From the NCBI GenBank assembly GCA_018136815.1, contig CM030945.1:532605-596604 (forward strand): a stretch of 64,000 nt of DNA, in the 5' to 3' direction. Within the stretch, counting starts at the first letter, position 1. Every line of letters begins with the position of its first letter. The DNA is from Isochrysis galbana. Its lineage: Eukaryota; Haptophyta; Isochrysidales; Isochrysidaceae. Positions 38,863 to 48,694 of this stretch are shown here, in pieces. The notes under the pieces were generated by a model that made no database searches, was not told the DNA's origin, and saw nothing but the letters and a program-made list of their open reading frames with translations. The position numbers and the translations under genes were made by a program.

Positions 38863-39826
38863 GAGACGGACGCCAATATCGCGCATCGGGCGCTCCAGGT
38901 GTCGGTGTCTTCCTTGCACTTATCTTGTCGAACCTTGCGCTCTTCCTCATGGCCCACCCTCGTCTGGAGCTTCTCTCGCATGTGTGATCACTGTGTCTCT
39001 CGCCGGTGGTGCCCAAAAACGGGTTGTTGCTTCCCCAAGTGCCTTACAGCATGCAGATGCCCTCCCCATGCGCATCGCGTCGAGCATACACGTACACGAA
39101 CGATGCCCACCCCACTCGATAGTGTTTCTGCTCAATATGCCAATCCCGCCCACTGTTCCCGTGCACGGTCGACTTGCGTCAATGTATAAGCGCGCACATG
39201 CGGTTCTAGAAGACGGGAAATCGCATTCAAAATGGGGCCTCCTTATCGCCGCCGGAGTTGCTCCATCTGATTTGAGATGCAGATTGCCGGTGAATCAGTG
39301 CAATGTGAGGTTCCATGTCCTTGCCGGTCGGACCTCCAACTTTGTGTAACCGTTCGTCTAAATGTAGAGGTGCGGGAGACTGGGTCAAAAAAACTCTTGT
39401 TCATCCGGAGGCCCACTTTTATTATCGTGGGACCGGGGGAAGATTTCCCCTCGTCTCTCTCCCCGCTCGAATTCGAGATAGAGCGAGCTGACGACCGACC
39501 CGCCTGACAGGCCGACCTGCGCCGCACTCCAGCGAGAGCACGGCGGTGGTCAGCCCCTCCTTGTCGCTGGTGTTCAGACTAAATGGTCCGGGTACACCGG
39601 TCGGCGGTCTCACCGGCGTTTCATGTCACCGCACTCGGCCGATTTCTGCTTCACCTGCCCACGCAGCATGGCCGCCAGCCCCACACCACACCACTCCCAG
39701 CCCCAACCTGCTTGCCTACGCGCTCCTACGCGCAGAACCCCATCCAGCCTATCGGTACGCTTCCTCCCAACCCTGCAGACTACCCACCCGCGCGCTCGGG
39801 AATCGTGGCGAGCATTGCCATACAGC
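38863..39826. other. intergenic sequence, no gene seen
   Basis: 3' flank of the desaturase. Short open frames (for example 39277-39507 +) have no recognisable domain. 39814-39826 is the left copy of the R1 target-site duplication. Confidence 0.5.
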
Positions 39827-40751
39827 ACAACCTACTTTTACAAGTGGGGGTCAATGGGGGCCTCGCGCCCCCCCCTCTCCATCGCGGACACCCCCCGGGG
39901 TGGGCCCGTACAATCAACCCCAGCCCCTGCCCTTTGGCAGGGGCTGGGCAATCAACACTCTGGCCCAGACCCCTAGTGGGCGCGGGCCGAGACTCGCACT
40001 CCCACGCCCAGCATGGGCCTGCCCTCGAGCTGACTCCCCCCCCTCCCCTGGTCGCCAGGCATACAGAGGCCACTGGGAGGCTCCAATGGCCAGCGTGGCA
40101 AGCGTGGGAGAGGCAGGGGGGGCCAGGGGCTGAGCCCCAGCCTCCACTGCCCCCTGAGCTGCCCTTGCTGGCCCTCTGGGAGCCCCCAAAGGCCCTCTGA
40201 GAGCAGGCCGTGGCGCGCCGCATGGCGACGCGCCGCAGGGAGAGGGGCGGAGGAGAATGGAGAGAGGGAGAGGGGGAAATTTGCGCCCCCCCCGATGGAG
40301 TGCGGTAAGAAACGGGCCCCGTTTGCGTTAGCAAACGGGCGAAGGGGGGCGGCTGGCGACAGGAGGGGCGAGAAGAAGGGAGTGGCTCAAGACGTCCCTG
40401 TGGCAGGTATCGGGGGGCGCAGTCATTTATTTCTTCGAGGACTGCTCGCGGCGCGAGCTGTAAGGGCCGTTCTGCTTCACGACGAGAGGTCCCTCCCCCC
40501 CCCCCGGTGTTTTTCCCCGGAGAGTCGGCCGGCGTCGACCGGTCCGCCTCAATGGGTTTTCCCTCATTGTAACTTGTGGGGAGTTGTAATGGGAGCCGGG
40601 GGTTTGCGAGGGGGGAGATTTGAAGGGATGCATTGGTGTATGTGTCTGTGCCATCACTTCAAGGCGTGCGGGCAAGTGCGCTGAGGGGTGTCGTGATAGT
40701 ACCGGGCTAGTGGGAGTAGTGGTACTAACGCTCAGTTGTTTTTATTTATTT
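39827..40751 (+). mobile_element. R1 repeat, full copy 2, with 13-bp target-site duplication
   Basis: Nearly identical to 17504-18426. The flanking direct repeats ATTGCCATACAGC at 39814-39826 and 40752-40764 differ from those of copy 1, so the two copies inserted independently. The right end is a TTTTTATTTATTTATT tail, reminiscent of simple-sequence tails of non-LTR retroposons. Single-base differences from copy 1 include an extra G near 40119 that shifts the apparent frame. Confidence 0.88.
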
Positions 40752-40764
40752 ATTGCCATACAGC

Positions 40765-41131
40765 CCTCTTGGCTCTTGGCGCGCTGTGCTGCCACCCCAG
40801 CCCAGGGCTGCTCGTCGTCGCCATCGCGATCGCCGCAATGCTCATTCATAGACCTCCAGTGACGCATCCGTTGAAGCGGAAGCGGACTCGTCGGGCTGGG
40901 ATGAGTGCAAAGCAACCGCGAGTGCCTTGGAACGGGCAGCTCGAGCTCGAGCTCGCATGGCCTCGCCGAAGTCGCGATTGCCTCCTTCCTCTTCTTGCTC
41001 TCGAACGCAGCGACATCTTGCTCGATGCCCGCCAGGTTGGTGAGTGGCTCCCAGCTGTCGTCCTTCTCATCGTACCCCTTCCACCAGATAACCTCGGATC
41101 CGTCACCGGATGGATTGTCGAAAACGGGCAC
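40765..41131 (-). pseudogene. chromodomain fragment
   Basis: The - strand encodes EVIWWKGYDEKDDSWEPLTN followed by LAGIEQDVAAFESKKRKE, the second half of a chromodomain (the W-K-G-Y and SWEP core). Such domains bind methylated histone tails and also sit at the C-terminus of chromovirus (Ty3/gypsy) integrases. The first strand of the domain is missing and the downstream sequence soon becomes unconvincing. An R1 copy has inserted right next to it. The segment just upstream, GGATGGATTGTCGAAAACGG, is repeated at 41110-41129 and 41322-41341. Host chromodomain gene or retrotransposon integrase cannot be decided. Confidence 0.6.
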
Positions 41132-41523
41132 GCAGCGCGCCCGCCATCGGTTCGAAGTTGGGCTCTCCGGGCCTCTCTCGGCGACCGCTCAACGTTCAAT
41201 GATCAATGGGCTCGGCGGATGGGTGATTTATTTCGACGAGGTTTCGGGGCGCGGCCTGCCCGATTGGCGTAACTATCCGGGTGGGACCTGTGTATTTGGT
41301 ATCTGGTGGGGTCCCCCATCCGGATGGATTGTCGAAAACGGGCACGCAGCGCGCCCGGTCTCGACTTGAAGTTGAGCTTTTCAAGCTTTTGCGATTTTAG
41401 CGTTAGCGTCTTCTGTCTTTTTTTGATTACGATTACGTTTTGTTGTGGGGGCCCAAGGGGGGGTGGGGGGTCCGGGTCCTAATGGACCCCGGATATGTGC
41501 TAGTTGGGTGTATTGGGAACTTT
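41132..41523. other. intergenic sequence with short direct repeat
   Basis: It contains the second copy of the GGATGGATTGTCGAAAACGG ... CACGCAGCGCGCCCG repeat (about 41322-41358), so roughly 210 bases may be a local duplication. No gene was recognised. Confidence 0.5.
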
Positions 41524-41982
41524 CTACCGCTAAGTTGTTCCACCGTATACTGGTTCCACCGGGTCTTGAGAGGCTTCACCCGGTACCGGTACCGGTACGG
41601 TACCGTACCTGTGGTACTTAGTACTTATTATAATACTCTAATTATACCATTAGATACTCTTATAGTGTATGTACATACAGACAGCTTCACAAAATACGCA
41701 ATACGCCCACCGCCCACACCGAGGGATCGCCGTCCACGCGCTCCCGCCACGCTCGCTATGAGCTATGAGAACTCCTCCTCCTCCTCCTCCTCCTCCTTCC
41801 TCCCCCTTCCCACCCTTCCTCCGTTGGGGGATCTTCAACTTCAATCTCCATTTCCTCTTCCCACTCGAGCACAGCGCACAGCCCTCCCGGCTACCATACT
41901 GTACGCACCACCGGGTCCGGCGGACCCGGTACCGGTTCACCGGTACCGGTACCGGTACCTGTGGAACAACTAAGTTCTACCG
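41524..41982. mobile_element. inverted-repeat element with GGTACC arrays
   Basis: Imperfect inverted ends: CTACCGCTAAGTTGTTCCAC at 41524-41543 and GTGGAACAACTAAGTTCTAC at 41961-41980. Both sides carry (CCGGTA)n arrays next to these ends (41581-41605 and 41928-41958). The interior is AT-rich on the left and has a TCC run at about 41770-41796. MITE-like, with no protein. Confidence 0.6.
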
Positions 41983-42039
41983 TGAAAGATCCTCAAATTT
42001 GCTCAATTCTGAGATGGAGATGGTCATTTTTTCACACCT

Positions 42040-42076
42040 TTTATAAAAAACACTGTTTGACCGCCTGACCGCCCTA
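42040..42076 (-). repeat. TAGGGCGGTCA-family element end
   Basis: On the - strand it reads TAGGGCGGTCAGGCGGTCAA followed by ACAGTGTTTTTTATAA. The inner duplication of GCGGTCA matches the end at 33215. No left partner was identified nearby. Confidence 0.6.
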
Positions 42077-42093
42077 CGCCCTACTAGCTACTA

Positions 42094-42515
42094 GACGAAG
42101 ACGAACCCGACATTAGGAAGACCATAACACACCTATGGAAGGGACACATAAAATCGGAGACGCCGGACGAAGAAGCCGACGAGGCATGGGCAAATGCGAA
42201 GAGAGCCGTGGCTACCTACTTGCTGTGGGCAACTAGCCCAGCAACGGAGCACCAGGCCATAGCAAAAGCAAAAGCCACAGACGAACTCGCAATCGCACAC
42301 TCGCACTGCTGGGCATAACAACGCTCAACAACGAGGGACCCAACGCAAGCAAGCAAGACCGGATACGAGAACTGAACACAGAAATCAACAACTTGCGTAA
42401 GCACACCAAACCCACGAATAAGGCAAGCTTCGACGCGCTCCAAAACGAAGAGAGAATGACCAAAGAATTCTTTAGAAAATTCAAATCAAAAACATCCAAT
42501 ACATTTCAGTCCTAA
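42094..42515 (+). pseudogene. LINE-like retrotransposon remnant (region before RT)
   Basis: Two open stretches on the + strand, 42094-42318 (EEADEAWANAKRAVATYLLW) and 42321-42515 (QDRIRELNTEINNLRKHTKP ... NEERMTKEFFRKFKSKTSNT), are linked by a one-frame shift. The second resembles the segment just before the RT domain of non-LTR elements, where a polar E-x-T-x-x-F-F-x-x-x-K pattern is common. The composition is Lys/Asn-rich and AT-richer than host genes. No RT motif follows; the sequence ends at TAA 42513, 71 bases before the ankyrin gene. Confidence 0.45.
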
Positions 42516-42585
42516 ACGCTAATTTTACCACTGAAGGGGACCGTGAGACCGTGAGGCGTCGCGCGGGCGTAGCTCGAGTGACGCG

Positions 42586-44553
42586 ATGGCGGCAGCGGCG
42601 GCGCGCCTCTGGTGGGCCTCACGCCATGGCGACGTGGTGGGCGTGCGCGCAGCGCTGGCCGACGGTGCGTCTGTGAACTGGGCGCATCCAACGGACGGGC
42701 GTACCCCGCTCGCGCAGGCCGCTGCCCTCGACCAGCTTGAGGTGCTCGAGGCGCTGCTCCAGGCAGGTGGCGCAGCCGAGGTGGCTGAGGCGGCTGCCGG
42801 CCTCTCACCGCTCGCACTCGCGGTAGTACACGGCTCGGCGCGCTGCGTGTGCCGTCTTCTTGACAGTGGGGTCAACGTTGACTCGCGTGACCACGACGGT
42901 TGGACTCCCCTCATGCATGCGGCTGCATGCAACCAGCTGCGCGAGGCGCAGCTGCTTCTGGCGCACGGCGCAGATCTTGAGGCCACAGTGAGTGGGGTCA
43001 CCGCGCGAGAGATGGCGGCGGTGGGAGGGCACGAATCGATGCTTTCTCTCATCGACCGGGAGGCCGGCGTTCGCAGGGCCAAGCGCGAGCAGGCTGGGCG
43101 CACCGCCTGCGCAGCATCTGGTGCCCCAGAAAAGTGCATGTTTGGTGAGCCGACACAGGCATCACCCGACCAAGCGAAGCCGCGCGTCTCGGATGGCCAT
43201 CCGATTCCGTTATCTGCTCCGACGCTAGCTGAGAGTACGACGACGAGAAACGACGATACCGCCACGCGGCCAGCTCTGGAGAGCGCGGGAGATGGTGGCG
43301 GTACAGATGAGGCAGCCAGCTTGTCTGAAGCTACAGACCTTGCACAGAAAGCTTCGGCCGGCAGCCTGGCTTCAGCCCACGCAGCAGCATCGCCACCCAT
43401 TGGAACGGAGACTTTCTCATTCTCCGCGGCTAGACCTACCTCCGCACCCACTCCGCAGAAAGCATCGACTTCCATACCCGCGAATGTCCCTGCCGCGGCC
43501 GCCAGTACGAAGAGTGCCGGAGCTCGTGACTTCAAGCGGGCTCGGTGTGCTGCTCCAGTGCCTGGTCACGTCGCACCGACCCGACTTGATGTCGAGCAAG
43601 AGGGTGAAGAGTTAGTCGTGCGCTTGCATTCTGCGGAAATTCTCCGACTTTGCCCAAATGGCGACCTGGTTCTGAGCTCTGGTGGCGGCTGGAGAACAGC
43701 GTCCGCGTTGTCCGCCATCAATCAATCATTGACTCAGCTCCTTCCGGATGACGGCATCCAGGTCACTGACGATGGAGGCGAGTGGATGGTGCGCGATTCG
43801 CGCTTCGGGGACGTGGTCGCGTTCGTCGATGGACTTGTTATCCCGACTGTGAAAGAGCGACCATTACATCATGCCGGCGGCGAACAACCCTCGGTCGCTG
43901 CCCCTCCCACTGTTGCGGCGTCAATGGTCAATGCGTCACCCAACGTTTCTACGAACGGAGGATTATTTGAACCCCAGCGGGGCGAGGTTGGCTGGCGGGA
44001 CGCCCCTGGCATTGGGGTCGTGGCGCGGGGTGTGGCTGCACCAGCAGAAGCTGCATGTGCCTCTCTCCAAATGGCGCCAGGTATGGCGCTGACGGGATGT
44101 GGAGTGCCGGGTACTCGGATCGGAATTCCTAATGGCGCCCTTTGCAATACTGGTGGAAATCCGGTCGCCTTCGTCCTACAGAGACTGCAACCGTTCCCCA
44201 TGCTTTTGCACGCAATCGTCAACACGCCTGGTTTGGAAGTTGCGCTCATGCAATACCTTCATGCAGGAGGCATGGCTGCCGCAGAGCAGGTATTACTCAC
44301 CATCGAACGCGCTGGCAACCGCGGGGGAATTCAAGGTGCACACGCGGCTCTCGTCAGCTTGCTCTCGGGTGGCGGGAGAGCCTCGATTTGTGCGAGTCTA
44401 GGGATGGATCCCGGTCGACAGCGATCTTTGGGAGAGCGGGGCGCGGTTGGGAGCGCGGTCGGCGGCTGCCGCCCGATGCCCGGACATCATCCGGGGGCGG
44501 CTCCCATCGGCTTGCAGCAAAGCGTGCCACCTGATCTACATCGAAACTCATGA
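42586..44553 (+). CDS. ankyrin-repeat protein with an unassigned C-terminal domain
   Basis: 655 residues in one frame from ATG 42586. The N-terminus has about four ankyrin repeats (residues 6-140): SRHGDVVGVRAALADGASVN, GRTPLAQAAALDQLEVLEAL, LSPLALAVVHGSARCVCRLL and GWTPLMHAAACNQLREAQLL. These form a protein-binding stack. A low-complexity Ala/Thr/Ser linker follows. Residues about 335-418 make a compact-looking unit (ELVVRLHSAEILRLCPNGDL, GGGWRTASALSAINQSL, DGGEWMVRDSRFGDVVAFVD), which I cannot assign to a family. The C-terminal 230 residues are Gly/Ala/Pro-rich. No catalytic motif or membrane segment is seen. Partner and function unknown. Confidence 0.8.
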   Translation: MAAAAARLWWASRHGDVVGVRAALADGASVNWAHPTDGRTPLAQAAALDQLEVLEALLQAGGAAEVAEAAAGLSPLALAVVHGSARCVCRLLDSGVNVDSRDHDGWTPLMHAAACNQLREAQLLLAHGADLEATVSGVTAREMAAVGGHESMLSLIDREAGVRRAKREQAGRTACAASGAPEKCMFGEPTQASPDQAKPRVSDGHPIPLSAPTLAESTTTRNDDTATRPALESAGDGGGTDEAASLSEATDLAQKASAGSLASAHAAASPPIGTETFSFSAARPTSAPTPQKASTSIPANVPAAAASTKSAGARDFKRARCAAPVPGHVAPTRLDVEQEGEELVVRLHSAEILRLCPNGDLVLSSGGGWRTASALSAINQSLTQLLPDDGIQVTDDGGEWMVRDSRFGDVVAFVDGLVIPTVKERPLHHAGGEQPSVAAPPTVAASMVNASPNVSTNGGLFEPQRGEVGWRDAPGIGVVARGVAAPAEAACASLQMAPGMALTGCGVPGTRIGIPNGALCNTGGNPVAFVLQRLQPFPMLLHAIVNTPGLEVALMQYLHAGGMAAAEQVLLTIERAGNRGGIQGAHAALVSLLSGGGRASICASLGMDPGRQRSLGERGAVGSAVGGCRPMPGHHPGAAPIGLQQSVPPDLHRNS

Positions 44554-45522
44554 CTAAGAACGACATGGAGCCGTCGCCCCTATTTCCTCCATTGCCGGCT
44601 AGTGGAAAGTGTACAGCGCGGGCGTAGACGGCCAAAATACGTCAGTCGGGTAGCCGGCGCATAACACTAGGCAAGTAGTGTACATGTCACTCACGTGATA
44701 GGGGTCGGGAAACCCACTTTCGAGGCGGGCGTTGTGGTGGGATGTCAGGAGAGATGAGAGATGTGTGGGTGTGACGGCTGTGCATGAAGATGTTGAGACC
44801 AGCTAGTCTCTGTAGCGAACCATCCGCGGACTGACTGGCGGCGCCGCTTCAAGCGGTGGGGGAGGCTCATTGCCGCCGCCGCCGCCCCCACTCACTGGCC
44901 CGTCGCCCCTTGGCCTGATGGCTCGTGATATCTGTCTCTTCCGTCTTCCGAGCCTAGGAGAGGCTCTACGCGAACGGAGAACTCATCTCCCGCTAGGGCC
45001 GCAGACTATGTCCGTGGTTGAAGCGGTCCGCTTGGACGGGGAAGCCGCGTTCTTTGCCTCGCCTGAGGCTTAAGAGTGTACACTAGCGACGCTTTGCTTT
45101 GTTGAAGACCGGGATTGATGACGCTTCACCCAGGCATGCTCGTAAGGGGCAAAAACAAATTGGACCTCAGGTGTGGTTGCACCTTCTTGACTTTGGGCTT
45201 GGGCTTGGGCCCTCCAATAGCCCGGTCACTTACTATGGGGCTGCGGAGGGCACCAGCTGTGCAATGGGTAAATGAAGGGCTAAATAAGCTTCATATGGGA
45301 TTCCGGTAGGATGGATCAGCAAAAAAGAGTGGGGGTTCCCAAAAGAAATTTTCGAAAAATACCGAATTTCAGGCCTTCGACGGCGGTGCGCTTTATACAG
45401 TCGGGCCCCCCTCCGGTATAATTTAGTGAGGCCCTTCATCTTCATGCGAGGCATAAATATCGAAAGACGAGTTTCTGTCGCCAGCTCACTAGGTCCTAGG
45501 TCTACCAGGCATATGATGGCAA
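44554..45522. other. intergenic sequence, no gene seen
   Basis: Mostly unique sequence. 45400-45420 carries GGGCCCCCCTCCGGTATAAT, similar to units of the short array at 3105-3225. Open frames are short and featureless. Confidence 0.5.
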
Positions 45523-45770
45523 CTAAGTTTATACTTAGTTCAGCATTCAACCTACTTGTATAAGTGGTGGTCAATGGGGGCCTCGCGCCCCCCTCTCCCC
45601 ATCGCGGACACCCCCCGGGGTGGGCCCGTACATGCTCAACCCCAGCCCCTGCATCTAAGTTTATACTTAGTTCGCCCATGGGGGAGCACGAGCCCCCCCC
45701 TCTCTCCACTCCTCCCCTGCCATGGGGGAGGAACCACTCACTCTCCTGGCACGCCTGTTGGCTTGCCAAG
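45523..45770 (+). repeat. composite of R2 palindrome, R1 left end and R2 copy
   Basis: An R2 palindrome (ACTAAGTTTATACTTAGT) lies at 45523-45540. The R1 left end follows (CAACCTACTTGTATAAGTGG, 45549 to about 45653). R1 then switches without a gap to a second R2 copy at 45656-45770 (palindrome, CGCCCATGGGGGAGCACGAG, CCATGGGGGAGGAACCACTC). The R1 piece is thus about 105 bases and lies between two R2 palindromes. Confidence 0.75.
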
Positions 45771-45779
45771 AAAGGCACA

Positions 45780-45942
45780 CACCTCACGGTGCCCATGCCG
45801 CTGCCTTCGCTGTAGGCCATCAAAATTAGGATGACGGGACGGCCAAGCACAGCAAGTGCAAGGAAGGGAGCGATTGCCATATCCGCAGGCCGTCCTCGCC
45901 GTTCGAGGTCCTGCACCACTTGTCGTGCGTCCTCGCCTATGA
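45780..45942 (-). other. unidentified coding-like fragment
   Basis: The - strand reads EDARQVVQDLERRGRPADMA then IAPFLALAVLGRPVILILMA over about 160 bases, which looks like real protein. The pattern of a helix followed by a LxRPV-hydrophobic strand faintly recalls OTU-type cysteine proteases, but the catalytic Cys and His are not present. It is bounded by R2 on one side and a 99-bp repeat on the other. I cannot assign it. Confidence 0.3.
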
Positions 45943-46041
45943 CTAGATAGATATGAGAACGAAGATTGATGATTTACCATCGCGGTTATAACGGTAGAGC
46001 GGAAAGATAGCAAAATAGCCTGCAAAGGCTCGCGAATGCGA
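45943..46041. repeat. 99-bp direct repeat, copy 1
   Basis: From TAGATAGATATGAGAACGAA to GGCTCGCGAATGCGAC, this is repeated with about one difference at 49394-49492 in the same orientation. Flanking sequences differ, so the boundaries are sharp. Confidence 0.85.
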
Positions 46042-47401
46042 CACTCCCCGACTAAGATCGAAACATCCCCTGATGTTGAGCGGTCGGACGGACGATACGT
46101 TCGAGTACCTTACCATCAAGAGAAGTGGGGCGTTGCGCGTTGCGGCTCCTCACATTTGTGTGCCACATGGCGACAAAGCGACAGCGGTGACGGTGGCGGA
46201 GAGCAAGCGTCCAATCGGTAGCGTTTTCTCATAGCAACAATCGAAGATCGAGCAATATTTCATAGCACATCGGTAGGCGAGGCCTTTTGAATTTTATCGG
46301 GGATTCGAACAGTTACGCGAGTTCCGAGACATTTGGCACAGAATATCGGAGATCGGAGATCGGATATCGGAGGATCGGAGACTTCAAGAATCGGATGCAT
46401 TCGTAATCAAAATATCGGACTGCGAAGTAGCGTTATCGAAACGAGAGATCGAGCGAGCGATGATGTTACCCTAGGAGACATTCCCAGGCATCGACATCGA
46501 GTACTAGGAGTTGTCGCGACCAACTCTAGTAGAATCGAGGTACCATATCATGTATTGCGACATCGTGGTGAATTTGAATTTGAACCCTCGGATCCGATGT
46601 TAGGTTAGTCAAACTTGGCAACCTCACGCGGCGGTTGTAGTTTGACTCACCCTACCCCACCCTTTGTTTCTCCCTTTTACAGGAGTTTTGCTAACCTGAG
46701 TGTTGCGTTGGGTCAGACGCAGGTAGGGGCAATTTCACCGACGACATATTCGAGATTCGAGACATCGTGCGTGCAGCTGACTAGGGACGCCTCTCTAGTC
46801 AGAGTCCTCGGCGGCGCGAGCCTTCGAGCGCGTGCGCGACGACGGCAAATCAGGGCATTAAGCAGGGTACACATAATTGCGAGCACGACAAACACAACTC
46901 AGCCAGAAATCGAACAGCGACAGGTGAATCGAGAGAAACGAGCAAGCCAAAGGAAGAATCAACGAGAATCGAGACCGCGATGACCAACCAACTCGGACTA
47001 AATCTAGACCATCGAGAACGCATCAAAACAGACTTCAAACAACGAGCGACGGCCATCAAAGCCTCAAACAAACTTGTGACGAAAAACCGCTCCCACGCGG
47101 TGACCATGAGCGCATGGCCAAACAAGTGATGGCTCCCCCTCAGAGAGCACATCATATCATATTAAAGGACTCGAACTCGAAACTCGAAATCGAAATGGAG
47201 CAACGGAAACGAAAGAAAGGGATGGGAGCGCGCAAATCGAGAGAAAGAATGAATGAAGACCGACGAACGACGAACGAAGAATGAGGGCTGCCTCGACACG
47301 CGCGCGGCGATCAAGACAAAGATCAAGGGGCAGATCAAGAGCGGGCCACATACCCAAGTCAACTCCCTAGGCAAGGCTTACTTCAAGCGATCAACAGACG
47401 C
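46042..47401. other. interior of the repeat-bounded region, no gene seen
   Basis: It is A-rich and Arg-codon-like but has no recognisable protein. 46330-46400 repeats ATCGGAG words. 46900-47300 has many GAACGAAnn/ATCGAGA words. It lies downstream of the gag-like frames if the region is read on the - strand. Confidence 0.45.
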
Positions 47402-48694
47402 TCAAGTGCAAGGGGCACACAAAATGGCAGAATGGAGAGGTGTCGCATTCGAATCCACTTGGTCCTGGACTATGGACTGGATTAACTCGAAGTCGTCGGA
47501 TCCTTTGTAGAGCGCAGCTAACTCCTTTGGCGGTAGAGAGAGTAGGCCCTGCCACTCCCTTAAGGTATCTTCTTTCTCTTTAGGAGTGGTTGCTAGACTC
47601 GGGTCCGGAGGGTGCTCGGGGTTACTACCTGGCATTAATACGCTAGCCCGACCACCTGGCGAAGGCTGCGGCTTAGGGGTGGCGGTTGGTATCGGATTTG
47701 GCGTAGGGATTGGCTCATTGGGGTTTTGGTAGGTTGAAGGCGGGTAAACTTGGCTCGAAACCTGCGGCTGAGGGCTTGAGACGGTTCTGCCCCCCTCCTT
47801 CGTAACTCGCTTGGATAACAGGTCGAGCATATCGCCTCGCAGACCCTAAAAAGCTTGGGAGAGCTCGTCCCGGAGGGCTAGCTCACGCTCCTGGGCCTTG
47901 AGAAGAGATGAATGGAGTTCATGCACCATTTCATGGAGCTCCTTGACCTCCGCCCTAGTAGCTCCAGCCTCGCCTCGACCGATCTTGATGGTGTTCTCGG
48001 ACCATGACGTGACGGGTGCCTGGAGTGGAACAGGGGCTATAGCGTAGTCTCTGTAGGCGGGGCTCCGGAGAGCGAAAAACGCGGCCTCAGCCGGCAATTT
48101 TGGCTCGCTTGCGGCACTTGGGGTTGGGCTGGACCGGATGCTAGGCAGAGGGTCTTCCTCCCACAGCTCAGATTGCCCCAACATAGCTGTGGTCAATTCG
48201 GGGTCCTCGGGCACTTGAAGGCTAGCGTCCACAGGAGTGGCCTCTACGTTTGAATCAACGACGGCCGAGCGGTCGAGAGTCTCAGGACGCTCCTGGGAAG
48301 CATTTTGTAGAGCACTTTGAGGCGGTTTTGATGGTGCAAGTCTCGTCTCGCCAGCCCCAAGGGTTCGCGAGTCGTCGTTCGGAGAAGACAGAAGGCTTTC
48401 AAGGTCATCCCCGGCAGAATTTTTGCAGACTTTTTCCTTGATTCCGGCCGAAGGCGCGGGTTTGAAGTTTGTACTTGTGGAGATGGACTGTTCCCAGGAT
48501 CCGGGTAAGGCTCCTGAGACTCCATCCTTGGCAACCCACGCGTCCGTAGGCGGCCTATCAACTTGGGTAGCGGGTGAAGATACTTGGGAAGGCTTGGGCA
48601 CGGGTGCAGTGGTGACGGGGTCCGCGCGCGGCGGCGAGGGCGGATTTTGCGGTGCAGAGGGTGGTGATGGGTCCATAGGAACAGATTGAATCAA
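47402..48694 (-). pseudogene. gag-like open frame interrupted by one in-frame TAG
   Basis: From 48694, a 282-codon frame (MIQSVPMDPSPPSAPQ ...) ends at TAG (47848-47846). The same frame continues from there through GLRGDMLDLLSKRVTK to a stop at 47402. The first part is Pro/Ser-rich and ends in a predicted coiled coil (EVKELHEMVHELHSSLLKAQ, ERELALRDELSQAF). The second has a proline-rich stretch and KEKEDTLREWQGLLSLPPKE. Composition and layout recall Gag of an LTR or DIRS-like element, but there is no zinc knuckle and no pol follows. The single TAG may be a disabling mutation or a readthrough site; one copy cannot decide. Confidence 0.45.

Noticed and set aside
46290-46320. GTTCGAATCCCC on the - strand as a tRNA T-loop
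   Set aside because: No cloverleaf could be drawn around it.
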